Positions 43,421-52,439 of a DNA stretch of 64,000 bases are shown here, one piece after another. The position numbers were made by a program, and so were the translations under genes. The notes under the pieces are model-generated. The model saw only the letters and a list, made by a program, of their open reading frames with translations, was not told the DNA's origin and did no database searches. Origin of the DNA: JBBTCX01 sp964494205 (GTDB lineage Bacteria; Planctomycetota; Phycisphaerae; UBA1845); contig CAZBRD010000012.1 in the NCBI GenBank assembly GCA_964494205.1, positions 62,001-126,000 of the forward strand, read 5' to 3'. Positions within the stretch are counted from its first letter, which is position 1. Every line of letters begins with the position of its first letter.

Positions 43421-44206
43421 CTAACTCACTTCAATAATGATGTCCTGCGGTTTTCCAAACCGATCGGACGCGCGGCCCTGATTGAGCGCCACTTCCAGAT
43501 GACCACTGCTTCCCATGTAGGCCACAGGTTCACCAACCGCCACTTCATGAAAAGAAGCGCGAATCGGGCCGATCGAGACGCCGCCAACCAAAACTTCCCA
43601 AGCGCGGTTGTGGACTCGCGGAGCAGCCAACTGCTCCATTCTGATATTGGTGATCAAGTTCCCGAAGCGGTCGACATGCAGCACGCGCCCTCGAATCCCT
43701 TGCGGAGTCGAATTGGCCTTATGTGGCACGGATAGCAGTTCGACCCGATCGGCAGCACGACCGAAATCAAAGAGCTTAGCGCCGTTCGCGAGATGAGCGG
43801 CTGCGGGAGCGAGCACGTCGCGACCGTGAAACGTGTTCGAAACCACCGGCAGGCCGAGTCGAGGGTTTTCGATGAAGTGCAGCGCCTGCATGGGAAAGTC
43901 GCGATGCACGAACGTGACCAGGCCGTTATCCGGCGCAACCAACATTCGGCCATCGTATTGCCCTACTAACAGCCGCCGGGTTGAACCGACACCCGGGTCC
44001 ACAATGGCTAGATGAATGGTGCCCGATGGAAACCAAGACCACACTTGCCGGAGAATGAACGCAGCGTGCAGGATGTTATGAGCGGGGATTTCGTGCGTGA
44101 CGTCCACCAAGTCAGCATTTTTGGCGATGCCCAGTATGACGCCCTTCACGACCGCAACGAAGTGGTCCTGCGTGCCATAGTCTGTCATGAGCGTGATGAT
44201 GGCCAA
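43421..44206 (-). CDS. SAM hydrolase / DUF62 (S-adenosyl-L-methionine hydroxide adenosyltransferase)
   Basis: A 261-residue protein with all DUF62 blocks: MAIITLMTDYGTQDHFVAVV, VDVTHEIPAHNI, HLAIVDPGVGSTRRLLVGQY, LVAPDNGLVTFVHRDF, FHGRDVLAPAAAHLANGA and VDRFGNLITNI. The family includes fluorinase and chlorinase relatives, but most members use hydroxide to split SAM into adenosine and methionine. It is divergent from pcm, which uses SAM; a shared physiological theme (SAM turnover) is speculation. Confidence 0.9.
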   Translation of the reverse strand: MAIITLMTDYGTQDHFVAVVKGVILGIAKNADLVDVTHEIPAHNILHAAFILRQVWSWFPSGTIHLAIVDPGVGSTRRLLVGQYDGRMLVAPDNGLVTFVHRDFPMQALHFIENPRLGLPVVSNTFHGRDVLAPAAAHLANGAKLFDFGRAADRVELLSVPHKANSTPQGIRGRVLHVDRFGNLITNIRMEQLAAPRVHNRAWEVLVGGVSIGPIRASFHEVAVGEPVAYMGSSGHLEVALNQGRASDRFGKPQDIIIEVS

Positions 44207-44402
44207 GATCGCGCGCCTAGAGGTTTAGTTCATCCGTCAGCTTTGCGTCACGTTCACTTTATTCGTGACCGCCTTGTTTGAGGATGATACTATTTTAATA
44301 GGCAAGGTCGATCGCCAGGTCTGCGCCGCATTTGCCCAACATCATCGGCGACTCGCGCGTGAGACTTTTCGGGCGGCGTTTGTCGCAACAGTCGGGACTC
44401 TT

Positions 44403-45155
44403 ATGATTTTCTCTCTTCTATCAGAACAACGTCGCCGCATGGTCGAAGATCAGATCCGCCATCGGGGAGTAACGGACGAACGAGTGCTAAGCGCTTTGGC
44501 TTCCGTGCCGCGCGAATCATTCATTCCGCCCGAATTTCAAGATTTGGCCTACGAGGACCGGGCCGTGCCGATCGGATTGGACCAGACCATCAGTCAGCCG
44601 TACATCGTGGCGTACATGACCGAGCAATTACAAGTTTCGCCACATCATCGCGTGCTGGAAATCGGAACTGGGACGGGCTATCAAACCGCTGTATTGTCGC
44701 GACTGGCCGCGTGTGTTTACAGCGTTGAACGTCTTGGCTCGTTGCAGGGTCGAGCCGCTGAGATTCTGAGCCAACTCGGAATCGGCAACGTACGTTTTCG
44801 CGTTGGCGATGGTACGTTGGGATGGATTGACAGCCCGTTGAAAAAGTCCGAATCGGGCACGAGTAACTGCGTTTTCGATAGCGCTACACAGGGTGAACCG
44901 CGTTGCAAAGTAGTTTTTCAACGGGCTGTTGAGGAAGCGCCGTTTGATCGCATCATGGTCACGGCTGCGGCCCCGCGCGTACCGCCGTCGCTGCTGGATC
45001 AACTCGCGGACGGCGGAATCCTGATCGCGCCGCTGGGTGGTTGGCAGAACCAGCACGTCACGCGCATCGAACGAAGCGGCGATAACCTGATTGAAACGCC
45101 GTTGCTGGCTTGCCGTTTTGTGAAGCTGCTAGGCGAAGAAGGCTGGCACGAGTGA
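44403..45155 (+). CDS. pcm: Protein-L-isoaspartate O-methyltransferase with in-frame repeat insertion
   Basis: ATG 44403 (MIFSLLSEQRRRMVEDQIRH, with GGGAC just upstream) gives 250 residues. PCMT motifs: PRESFIPPEF, AYEDRAVPIGLDQTISQPYI, SAM-binding LEIGTGTGYQTAVL, and EEAPFDRIMVTAAAPRVPPS. It repairs isoaspartyl residues in aged proteins using SAM. Between GDGTLGW and EEAPFDRI, which are nearly adjacent in normal PCMT, about 35 residues are inserted (IDSPLKKSESGTSNCVFDSA...). They are encoded by a 100-bp element with 16-bp inverted ends at 44830-44929. The frame is kept, so the enzyme may still work. Confidence 0.92.
   Translation: MIFSLLSEQRRRMVEDQIRHRGVTDERVLSALASVPRESFIPPEFQDLAYEDRAVPIGLDQTISQPYIVAYMTEQLQVSPHHRVLEIGTGTGYQTAVLSRLAACVYSVERLGSLQGRAAEILSQLGIGNVRFRVGDGTLGWIDSPLKKSESGTSNCVFDSATQGEPRCKVVFQRAVEEAPFDRIMVTAAAPRVPPSLLDQLADGGILIAPLGGWQNQHVTRIERSGDNLIETPLLACRFVKLLGEEGWHE
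44830..44929. mobile_element. MITE-like palindromic element inside pcm
   Basis: ACAGCCCGTTGAAAAA (44830-44845) and TTTTTCAACGGGCTGT (44914-44929) are perfect 16-bp terminal inverted repeats enclosing 68 bp without a transposase. The element reads through in the pcm frame. No clear target-site duplication could be fixed. Confidence 0.75.
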
Positions 45156-45169
45156 CACACCGTGTCACT
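45151..45169. terminator. Hairpin spanning the convergent pcm and arcC stop codons
   Basis: AGTGACAC (45151-45158) and GTGTCACT (45162-45169) are perfect 8-bp arms with loop ACC. The left arm holds the pcm TGA and the right arm the arcC stop (minus strand). TTTC follows on the plus strand. It is probably a bidirectional 3' end; the T-run is weak. Confidence 0.5.
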
Positions 45170-46127
45170 TTCGCATCGTCGTACCCGTTCTACCGGCCAG
45201 CGCGTCGGAAGCTTTATCGAGCGAACCGATGACGGCCCGCGCGTCTGGGCGTTTAACCTGTTCGAGGAAATTGATCGCACCCTGAATTTTCGGCCCCATG
45301 GAACCAGCGGGGAATTGCCCCTCCGCGAGCCACTTCTTCGCCTCTGCGACTGTCATGTTGTCCAGCGGACGCTGTTCCGGCTTGCCGAAGTTGATACTTA
45401 CTCGATCGACGGCGGTCAGAATCACGAGTGCACTGGCATTAAGCTCCGAAGCGATCAGCGCCGATGCGAAGTCCTTGTCGATGACAGCAGGAACACCCTT
45501 GAGGCCGACTTCATCATCGTGAATTACTGGCACGCCCCCACCGCCGCACGTAACAATCAAGTCTCCGTCCTCGACGGCGCGGCGAATGAGTTTCATTTCC
45601 ATGATTTTCTTGGGCATCGGAGACGGCACTACGCGGCGGAACTTGCCGGGCTGAATTTCCTTCATCACCCAGCCTTCATCGCGTTCACGTTGCTCAGCTT
45701 CATCCTTGGTCATGACCCGCCCGATCGGCTTGGTTGGATTACGGAAAGACGGATCCTGACTATCGACCTGTATCGTGGTGACAATGGCTGTCACCACTTG
45801 ATCACGACCGCGATGGGCGAGTTCATTCGTTAGCGTCTGGGCGATCATGAACCCCATCCCGCCCTGGACGTGGGCGACAGCTACTTCCATGGCCAATGGG
45901 TAAATCGCGGAGCAGGCAGCCTCGTTTCGCAGGAGGAAGTTGCCGATCTGCGGCCCGTTGCCGTGCGTGATGACCAGCTGGTAACCCTGCTCGATTAGAT
46001 CAGCCAACTGCCGCGCCGTCGCACGGGAGTTCTCGAACTGCTGGGCGACGTTGCCCTCTTGATTTTCCTGCGAGATCGCGTTGCCACCGAGTGCAACGAC
46101 CACGATTTTGTTTGGCACACTAGTCAT
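45165..46127 (-). CDS. arcC: Carbamate kinase
   Basis: A 320-residue amino-acid-kinase-fold protein with IVVVALGGNAISQ, LVITHGNGPQIGNFLLRNE, GGMGFMIAQTLTNEL, VTCGGGGVPVI and SMGPKIQGAINFLE, all carbamate kinase signatures. It transfers phosphate between carbamoyl phosphate and ADP, the last step of the arginine deiminase route. No arcA or arcB gene is adjacent, so its pathway here is unclear. It is convergent with pcm and divergent from truD. Confidence 0.95.
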   Translation of the reverse strand: MTSVPNKIVVVALGGNAISQENQEGNVAQQFENSRATARQLADLIEQGYQLVITHGNGPQIGNFLLRNEAACSAIYPLAMEVAVAHVQGGMGFMIAQTLTNELAHRGRDQVVTAIVTTIQVDSQDPSFRNPTKPIGRVMTKDEAEQRERDEGWVMKEIQPGKFRRVVPSPMPKKIMEMKLIRRAVEDGDLIVTCGGGGVPVIHDDEVGLKGVPAVIDKDFASALIASELNASALVILTAVDRVSINFGKPEQRPLDNMTVAEAKKWLAEGQFPAGSMGPKIQGAINFLEQVKRPDARAVIGSLDKASDALAGRTGTTMRK

Positions 46128-46292
46128 TTTTCACCGAAACCATTCCAGCCCCCGAAATGGGGAAACCACGCATTATATCGGCGGGACGGACCCATTTCAT
46201 CGGGGTTCAAACAGGGAATCCATGAATGATGTTGTCGATTGGCGAATTACTTGCGAGTTTTCGGATAGAGCGACCTCCACTAGACTGCACGA

Positions 46293-47552
46293 ATGAAACC
46301 CGCATCCTTCACTGCCGGCGTCACGCTTCCCTACCTCACGGCGGACCTGCCGGGCGTGGGCGGCATCATCAAGCGATACAACGAAGATTTTGTCGTTGAA
46401 GAACTGCCGCTCTATCCCGCGAGCGGGCAAGGCACGCACATCTTTTTCCAGATCGAGAAGCAAGGGATGACGACGCTGTCGGCTATCCAGCGGATCGCGG
46501 GGGCGGTCGGTCGGCAACCAAGAGACATTGGTTATGCCGGATTGAAGGACGCGCACGGCGTGACGCGACAAAGGTTCAGTCTTGAGCACATTGACCCCGC
46601 GAAGATTGAAGGCGTATCTATTAGCGGAATGCGAGTGCTTTCCACAACGCGACATTCGAACAAGATCAAACTCGGTCATCTGGCGGGCAATAAGTTCGTG
46701 ATCAAACTGCGGGAGGCGGAAGTCGGTTCGCTTGGCAAGGCGCGGAATATTCTTGATGTACTGCGGAAGCGTGGTGTTCCGAACTATTTCGGGCCGCAGC
46801 GATTTGGATCGCGTGGAGATAATGGTTTGATCGGGCTGGCGGTTGTGCGGGATCAGTATGATGAAGCTATCGCGCTAATGTTGGGGCGACCGGGGCCGTT
46901 TGATCATGGTGCTGTGCAAAGGGCGCGCGAGTTGTTTGATGCGGGTCAATTGGAAGAGTCGGCGGATGCTTGGCCCGGTGCGTTCAATCAGCAGCGGCGA
47001 GTTTGTCGAGCGTTCGCCAAAAGCGGCGGCGACGCGCGGGCGGCGTGGCGCGCGGTGGATCACACGCTTCGCAAACTGTACATCTCTGCGCTGCAGAGTG
47101 AGTTGTTCAATCGCGTGCTGGGAAAGCGAATCGGTGAGATTGATCGACTTGAGACGGGCGACATCGCGTGGAAGCATGTGAACGGTGCGTGCTTCCGAGT
47201 GGAAGATGCGGCCGTTGAGCAGCCGAGGTGTGATGCGTTCGAGATTTCTGCGACGGGGCCGTTGCACGGACGGCGGATGACGGAACCGACGGGTCGAGCG
47301 GGAGAGATTGAATCGGCTGTGCTGGCAGAGATAAGCCTCGATAAGGAAACAGTCGTCGCGAAAGATGGGGGCAAGCTGGACGGAGCCCGTCGGCCATTAA
47401 GGGTGCCACTGCGTGACACTGAGGCAACGGAAGGGAAAGATGATCGCGGGCCGTTTTTGCAGGTTTGCTTCGCGTTGCCGGCGGGGTCGTATGCGACGAG
47501 CGTGGCGCGGGAGATCTGCAAGAATGAGGCGGATGCGAACGAGGGGGAATGA
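46293..47552 (+). CDS. truD: tRNA pseudouridine synthase D
   Basis: A 419-residue TruD family enzyme: IIKRYNEDFVVEELPLYPAS, GTHIFFQIEKQGMTTLSAIQ, the catalytic-Asp block IGYAGLKDAHGVTRQRFSLE, LGHLAGNKFVIKLRE, VPNYFGPQRFGSRGDN and the late ALPAGSYATSVAREI. It makes pseudouridine 13 in tRNA. It is about 70 residues longer than the E. coli protein, mainly in the insert domain and C-terminal tail. No repeat signature was found in the extra length. Confidence 0.95.
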   Translation: MKPASFTAGVTLPYLTADLPGVGGIIKRYNEDFVVEELPLYPASGQGTHIFFQIEKQGMTTLSAIQRIAGAVGRQPRDIGYAGLKDAHGVTRQRFSLEHIDPAKIEGVSISGMRVLSTTRHSNKIKLGHLAGNKFVIKLREAEVGSLGKARNILDVLRKRGVPNYFGPQRFGSRGDNGLIGLAVVRDQYDEAIALMLGRPGPFDHGAVQRARELFDAGQLEESADAWPGAFNQQRRVCRAFAKSGGDARAAWRAVDHTLRKLYISALQSELFNRVLGKRIGEIDRLETGDIAWKHVNGACFRVEDAAVEQPRCDAFEISATGPLHGRRMTEPTGRAGEIESAVLAEISLDKETVVAKDGGKLDGARRPLRVPLRDTEATEGKDDRGPFLQVCFALPAGSYATSVAREICKNEADANEGE

Positions 47553-47571
47553 ATTGAGTCGCCTCATACGT

Positions 47572-47605
47572 CACCACGGCCAAGCTGCGGCTTGACCGTG
47601 CCACC
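47572..47605. repeat. Palindromic repeat, GGCCAAGC family (after truD)
   Basis: CACCACGGCCAAGCTGCGGC then TTGACCGTGCCACC. It is nearly identical to the copy between flgD and flgE at 27558-27590, 20 kb away. Confidence 0.8.
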
Positions 47606-47685
47606 CTGTTCACTTGCTCGCGCGTGCAGTTTCGATTGTGGCGCACTGTTTGAATTCCTAACACTACAAATAGTGCCGCTTTGTG

Positions 47686-48297
47686 TCACATGAAGCGTTT
47701 CACATAGACCGGGCGCGTTTCGTTGGGCAAAGTGATGTCAACGAACTTCTGTTTCTCAAAGAGATTCGTAACGCCCGTCCAAGCGAACGCTCCGGGGATC
47801 ATGGCTCCGTCGCCTTTTGTTGATTTGACCGGATAGCCCTCCAGTTCTTTCGCGCCGTGCTTCTTGGCGACCTTGAGTGCCTGATCGAGCAAGGCGGTCG
47901 CGACACCCTGGCTACGCCATTTCGAAGGGATGTAGAAGCAGGTGACGGACCATGTTTTTTCACTCCATTCGGTGGCGAGTGCTTTGACGCGTGCTAGCCG
48001 TGGGAAGTCGCCGCGCGGCCCGATGCAGCACCAGCCGACAGGTTCGTCGCCGGAGAACGCGAGGCAGCCGATGACGCGGCCATCCTTGACGAGTTTCTTG
48101 AAGGCTTTGCGGTTCTGATCGTTGGTGCGGTCTGACCACGTTTTGCCGCCCATCGGCACACGCCAGTACATGCACCAGCAGCCGCCACAGGCACCTTTGT
48201 CGCCGAAGAGCTGCTCGATGAGCGGCCAATCGTCGGGGGTGATTTCGCGGGACGTAAGTTTAACGATGGTTGGTTTTGGTTGTTTTTTTCCGGCCAT
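47686..48297 (-). CDS. GNAT family N-acetyltransferase
   Basis: ATG 48297 (MAGKKQPKPTIVKLTSREIT) gives 203 residues; an upstream frame lacks a ribosome site. DKGACGGCWCMYWRVPMGGK is a Cys/Trp-rich segment typical of one GNAT subgroup, followed by VIGCLAFSGDEPVGWCCIGP, the acetyl-CoA loop region WRSQGVATALLDQALKVAKK and KELEGYPVKST. The substrate is unknown. It lies alone, convergent with truD. Confidence 0.85.
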   Translation of the reverse strand: MAGKKQPKPTIVKLTSREITPDDWPLIEQLFGDKGACGGCWCMYWRVPMGGKTWSDRTNDQNRKAFKKLVKDGRVIGCLAFSGDEPVGWCCIGPRGDFPRLARVKALATEWSEKTWSVTCFYIPSKWRSQGVATALLDQALKVAKKHGAKELEGYPVKSTKGDGAMIPGAFAWTGVTNLFEKQKFVDITLPNETRPVYVKRFM

Positions 48298-48416
48298 GAG
48301 TGGTTTTCTCCGATCCGAACAGAATGCTAACATTGGCTGTGTGGAGCGTCAAGCGAAATCCCTCATGTGAACCGGGGCCAAATGGGTACAGCGACAATTG
48401 GCCATGTAAAGCGGTC

Positions 48417-48479
48417 GTTTCAAATGGCTAATGGCTAGGATGATAAAACTTCGCTTATGTAGTGACACGGTGTGGCACT
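48417..48479. repeat. Dispersed repeat, copy 2 (AAATGGCTAATGGCTA type)
   Basis: It begins CAAATGGCTAATGGCTA and ends TAGTGACACGGTGTGGCAC, the same two blocks as at 10211-10274. Confidence 0.6.
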
Positions 48480-48608
48480 CAATAAACGTCGAAAAGCCAA
48501 AGAGTCGAAAACGTCCAAACGAGTTTGAAAACCCAAAACCTAAAGCCAAAACGCCTAAAAGGGTTTTTGATTGGGCATCATAACGAACATGGTGGTAGGC
48601 CGCATTGG

Positions 48609-48637
48609 TTCGCGCAAAGACGCAGAGTCGCAAAGAA
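48609..48637. repeat. GCAAAG-type dispersed repeat
   Basis: TTCGCGCAAAGACGCAGAGT then CGCAAAG, similar to 10431 and 52593. It lies in the 677-nt gene-free region before the kinase, which is a mosaic of repeats. Confidence 0.55.
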
Positions 48638-48677
48638 GAATTGGGAAGGTTGTTGGGAAAGGATTCCCGAGGGGTTT

Positions 48678-48701
48678 GGTGCGAGAAGGGATTCTCGCAC
48701 C
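48678..48701. repeat. Palindromic repeat, GGTGCGAGAA type
   Basis: GGTGCGAGAA and TTCTCGCACC are perfect 10-bp arms around GGGA. A near copy lies at 55499-55521 upstream of gmd. Confidence 0.75.
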
Positions 48702-48717
48702 AGCTGAAACTGGGCGG

Positions 48718-48830
48718 CCATGGCAAAACTCCTTGCATCGCAGTGCAATCAGCAAGCGGCGAACGAGGCGGGTAGAACCCGCCCTACGAGTATTTCGCTG
48801 ATCCAACAACAAGACATGAGATCGCTCAAC
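48718..48830. repeat. Diverged long repeat, left copy flanking the kinase-FHA pair
   Basis: Blocks GCAAAACTCCTTGCATCGCA, GGCGGGTAGAACCCGCCCTA and TTCGCTGATCC...GATCGCT recur in the same order at 52440-52560, on the far side of the kinase and FHA genes. Confidence 0.55.
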
Positions 48831-48974
48831 AGTAAGTAGTATTGCGCGCGCTCAACTGTGGCTGCCGGTGAACAGGCACTGCGCGGTGTTGGTTTGACCA
48901 TACCTGCTCCCATTGCACAGAAACGCTAATATCAACTTTTGAATTGAAGTGAATATGCTACAATTCAACCGATC

Positions 48975-51689
48975 ATGACCCATTGTCCGTCTTGCAAGCG
49001 TGAAATTCAGGTTGACGGGCAATTTTGCTCGCATTGTGGCTCGGCGATCGGATTGGTCGCCTCGCCGACCGTAACGTCGCCGCCGTCGCGCCATCCAAAG
49101 ACGACACATTCCTTTTCATCGTCTTCTTCGACGGATCACGGCCGCTTTGTGCCGGGGACGATGCTGGGCAATCGATATCGCATCGTAAGTCGCCTCGGGC
49201 AGGGTGGGATGGGGGAAGTCTATCGCGCGGATGATCTGGAGTTGAACCAAGCCGTCGCGCTGAAGTTCTTGCCTGAGCAGGTCTCCGCAGATCCAAAGCG
49301 CCTTATGCGGTTGCGGAATGAAGTGCGTGTCGCGCGACAAATATCGCACTCCGCCGTTTGTCGAGTCTACGATATTGGCGAAGTTGAGGGGCATTACTTC
49401 CTTTCGATGGAGTACATTGACGGGGAGGACCTGGCGGCTGTGCTGCGGCGCATGGGTCGACCCTCTAAGGAAAAAGCGATTGAGATAGCGCGACAAGTGT
49501 GTGCGGGGCTGGCAGCGGCGCATGACAACGGCGTGCTGCATCGCGATCTGAAACCTGCCAACGTGATGATCGATGGTCGCGGACGCGTGCGGATCACTGA
49601 TTTTGGGCTGGCCGGTTTGGCGGATGGGTTTAGGGCGGAAGAGATTCGCGCGGGAACTCCGGCTTACATGGCTCCCGAGCAGTTGGCTGGGCAAGAGGTT
49701 TCTGTCCGGAGCGATATCTATTCGCTTGGTTTGCTGCTGTATGAATTGTTCACGGCCAAGCGGGCGTATGAGGTTGAATCGACCGATAGTTTGAAACGAA
49801 TGCTTGAAGGCTCGACGCCGACCAGCCCGAGCAGCTTTGTTGAGGATATAGACCCGGTCGTCGAACGGATTATTCTGAGGTGTCTGGAGAAAGACCCTAG
49901 GCAGCGGCCGTCATCGGCGCTGCTAGTAGCGGCAGCGTTGCCGGGTGGTGATCCGCTGGCGGCGGCGCTGGCGGCTGGTGAGACGCCTTCTCCGGAGATG
50001 GTCGCCAATGCGGGCGAAGTCGGCGGAATGCGACCCGCTCTGGCCATAGCGTGCGTTGTCGCAATCATCGCCGGAACGTTTGTTTTGGTTCCGCTATCCC
50101 GGATGCAGTCGGTGGCGCGATTGGTTTCCATGCCCAAGCCGCCTGCTGCGCTCGCCGACAGGGCAGCGGTAATTCTCACTAGGCTGGGGCACACGGGTCC
50201 GGTTGCGGACACGGCCTATGGGTTTCAAAGTAACGATTGGCAATTGCGGCACGTTGCGGACACGAATAAGTCCGCGGATCGCTGGGACAAGATCATCGAG
50301 TGGCGGCCCTCTCCGGTTAATTTTTGGTACCGCACAAGTCCGCGCCCGCTTATCCCGGCATCGTCATATGACCAAGTCGGGCCAGGGCAGCCTCCCCTGG
50401 AAGTTTCGGGGATGGCCAATGTGTACCTTGATCCGCAAGGGCGCTTGACTGGGCTGGCCGTGGATCCGCCACAACGAGAAGAAGAAAATGCAACGACGGC
50501 GGCGAAGAAAACGACCGATTGGTCGGTCCTTCTGGCAGAGATCCAATTAGATTCAACAAAGCTTACGGCCAGCGAACCGCGCTGGACTCCGGGCAACTAT
50601 TGCGACGAACGCGCGGCCTGGGAAGGCTACTTCCCCGGCCAGCCGGATGTTCCGATTCGAATCGAAGCCGGCGCCTATCGTGGTGTCCCGACGTCGTTGC
50701 AAATCATCACGCCCTGGAGCAAGCCCTGGCGAATGGAAGAGTGGCCGCAAACGCTTGGGCAAAAGATTGGAGACGCGATCGTACTGAGTATTCTCATCAG
50801 TCTGATTCTGGGCGGGACGATGCTCGCCAGGCGCAACCTCATCCTACGGCGATCCAACCGCGCTGGAGCCAATCGGCTTGCGCTGGTTTGTTTCTGCCTC
50901 ATGCTGGTCAGTTGGCTGCTACTTATTAACCACGTCGCGAATTTTTGGGCTGAATTTGATCGTCTCTTTGTCTTGACGGGAAAGGCAGGGATTGCGGTCG
51001 CGGTCATGTGGCTATGGTACATCGCGCTCGAACCGTATGTCCGCCGCCATTGGCCGCATGCGTTGATTTCGTGGAGTCGCCTGTTGGAGGGCCGTGTTCG
51101 TGATCCACTGGTTGGACGAGACATTCTGCTTGGGGGCGTTTCCGCCATAGCCGCCTTTGCTATGTCCACGATCCAGATTTGGGTTTCGCCCGGATTCGGA
51201 GTGCCGACGCCGGTGCCCGGATTTTGGCGTTGGAACATTTTTCTCGGCCCGAGGTTTCAGATCGGCCAATACCTCGAAACAACATTTGTGTTCTTTGCCC
51301 TGCTTATCCTCTTCCTCCTTCTCGGCCTCCGACTGATTCTCAGAAGAGAGTGGTTGGCTTACGTGGGTGTGATCGTGCTGAACGCCGTTCTCGGAATCGT
51401 CGGCGCGCCGGCGGACCAACCCTTTTCCATGACGCTCCTTCAAGTCTTTTTCGACTCGCTCGTCTGGTCGTTCTTCGTGCTGGTGCCGCTGCGTTTGGGG
51501 CTTCTTGCAGCCGTCTCCTTTTGGTTTTTCTTTGGAGTCGTCAGGACCCCCGCCATGTGCGGGCTTACCGGCTGGCAATCCGAGCCATCGTGGACCGCGA
51601 TCCTTTTCATTGCCGCCGTAGCCGCGTACGGCTTTCACACAGCGCTCGCGGGCCGACCGGTGTTCAAGGATTCGCTGATGGAGGCTTGA
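48975..51689 (+). CDS. Ser/Thr protein kinase with N-terminal zinc ribbon and C-terminal membrane domain
   Basis: A 904-residue protein. Residues 4-24 form a zinc ribbon (CPSCKREIQVDGQFCSHCGS). A Hanks-type kinase domain follows (about 60-330): GQGGMGEVYRADD, VALKFL, HRDLKPANVMIDGRGRVRIT-DFGLAG and TPAYMAPEQLAG, so all catalytic residues are present. After one transmembrane helix (ALAIACVVAIIAGTFVLVPL) comes a ~250-residue extracytoplasmic-type region and then about six hydrophobic helices. It is probably a membrane receptor kinase. The convergent FHA gene encodes a plausible phosphothreonine-binding partner. Confidence 0.93.
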   Translation: MTHCPSCKREIQVDGQFCSHCGSAIGLVASPTVTSPPSRHPKTTHSFSSSSSTDHGRFVPGTMLGNRYRIVSRLGQGGMGEVYRADDLELNQAVALKFLPEQVSADPKRLMRLRNEVRVARQISHSAVCRVYDIGEVEGHYFLSMEYIDGEDLAAVLRRMGRPSKEKAIEIARQVCAGLAAAHDNGVLHRDLKPANVMIDGRGRVRITDFGLAGLADGFRAEEIRAGTPAYMAPEQLAGQEVSVRSDIYSLGLLLYELFTAKRAYEVESTDSLKRMLEGSTPTSPSSFVEDIDPVVERIILRCLEKDPRQRPSSALLVAAALPGGDPLAAALAAGETPSPEMVANAGEVGGMRPALAIACVVAIIAGTFVLVPLSRMQSVARLVSMPKPPAALADRAAVILTRLGHTGPVADTAYGFQSNDWQLRHVADTNKSADRWDKIIEWRPSPVNFWYRTSPRPLIPASSYDQVGPGQPPLEVSGMANVYLDPQGRLTGLAVDPPQREEENATTAAKKTTDWSVLLAEIQLDSTKLTASEPRWTPGNYCDERAAWEGYFPGQPDVPIRIEAGAYRGVPTSLQIITPWSKPWRMEEWPQTLGQKIGDAIVLSILISLILGGTMLARRNLILRRSNRAGANRLALVCFCLMLVSWLLLINHVANFWAEFDRLFVLTGKAGIAVAVMWLWYIALEPYVRRHWPHALISWSRLLEGRVRDPLVGRDILLGGVSAIAAFAMSTIQIWVSPGFGVPTPVPGFWRWNIFLGPRFQIGQYLETTFVFFALLILFLLLGLRLILRREWLAYVGVIVLNAVLGIVGAPADQPFSMTLLQVFFDSLVWSFFVLVPLRLGLLAAVSFWFFFGVVRTPAMCGLTGWQSEPSWTAILFIAAVAAYGFHTALAGRPVFKDSLMEA

Positions 51690-51723
51690 GCCGCATAGGG
51701 TAAATCGTAGTACGGGTCAGTTG

Positions 51724-51745
51724 GTGCCATATCGTGGCACTTTTT
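51724..51745 (+). terminator. Rho-independent terminator after the kinase gene
   Basis: GTGCCA (51724-51729) and TGGCAC (51735-51740) close a 5-nt loop and are followed by TTTTTATT. It sits 34 nt after the kinase stop and just before the end of the convergent FHA gene. Confidence 0.75.
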
Positions 51746-51752
51746 ATTGAGT

Positions 51753-52130
51753 TCAATCGGGCGAGATGGTGTGTACGTGCCCCTGGCCAAAGCGCTTCCA
51801 TGTCTCGAAGGCGCGTTTCGCATCCATCGAGTTATCGGTGGAAAAGATCAGTGTCGAAACGCCGATTGTGATGACGTCGCCACTTGTTAGTTGGGTTTCG
51901 CGTTCAATCTTGTTTCCGTTGATCTCGACGCCGTTCTTGCTCTGATAGTCGATGGCGAAATACTGGTCCTTGGGCGGGTCATGCCGAATCTGAAGATGAA
52001 ATCGCGAGAGTTCCGCATCGATGATCTGGAAGCTGCATTTGGCGTCGCGGCCGATCATGCAAAGGCGCTCGTCTTCGAGAGAGTATTTCTGATCCTTTGC
52101 AGGACCGTCGGTGATGATGAGCACGGCCAT
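51753..52130 (-). CDS. FHA domain protein
   Basis: A 125-residue single-domain protein. FHA hallmarks are in order: CMIGRDAKCSFQI (GR), ELSRFHLQI (SxxH), IDYQSKNGVEINGNKI (NG) and ITIGVSTLIF. It binds phosphothreonine peptides. It is convergent with the zinc-ribbon Ser/Thr kinase, and a partnership is inferred from that neighbourhood. Confidence 0.92.
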   Translation of the reverse strand: MAVLIITDGPAKDQKYSLEDERLCMIGRDAKCSFQIIDAELSRFHLQIRHDPPKDQYFAIDYQSKNGVEINGNKIERETQLTSGDVITIGVSTLIFSTDNSMDAKRAFETWKRFGQGHVHTISPD

Positions 52131-52439
52131 GAAGCGGTTCCTCCGGACAAAACAGGAAATAGTTTACCGGGCGAGGCGGCGAGGACAACTGGAGTCGTAC
52201 GTTGCTGGTGGACGCGCTGCGCGATCTTTTCGCGTTGCGGAGGAAGGGCGATTTTGAACGGGAAACGGGCATTGATTTTCTGCTTTTTTGCGCGGCGCAG
52301 AATGGAAACCGCGTTGGTGCGTCGATGGCCGCGGTTTTTTCTTTCGTTTGAGAAGTTTTTTTGAAAAATGCGCAGAAACCGGTTGGTGGAACAGAGGAGT
52401 TTCGGAGGTGGGTTCGCGGTGTGGATTGAAATCGGGCGG

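Noticed and set aside
46195..46235. GGGGTTCAAACAGGGAATCC as a tRNA T-arm
   Set aside because: No acceptor, D or anticodon arm could be drawn around it.
48349..48738. A 129-codon minus-strand frame before the kinase gene
   Set aside because: It reads across three repeat units (GGTGCGAGAA palindrome, GCAAAG array, AAATGGCTAATGG block), has no ribosome site and shares only repeat-encoded residues with the frame at 54417-55553.
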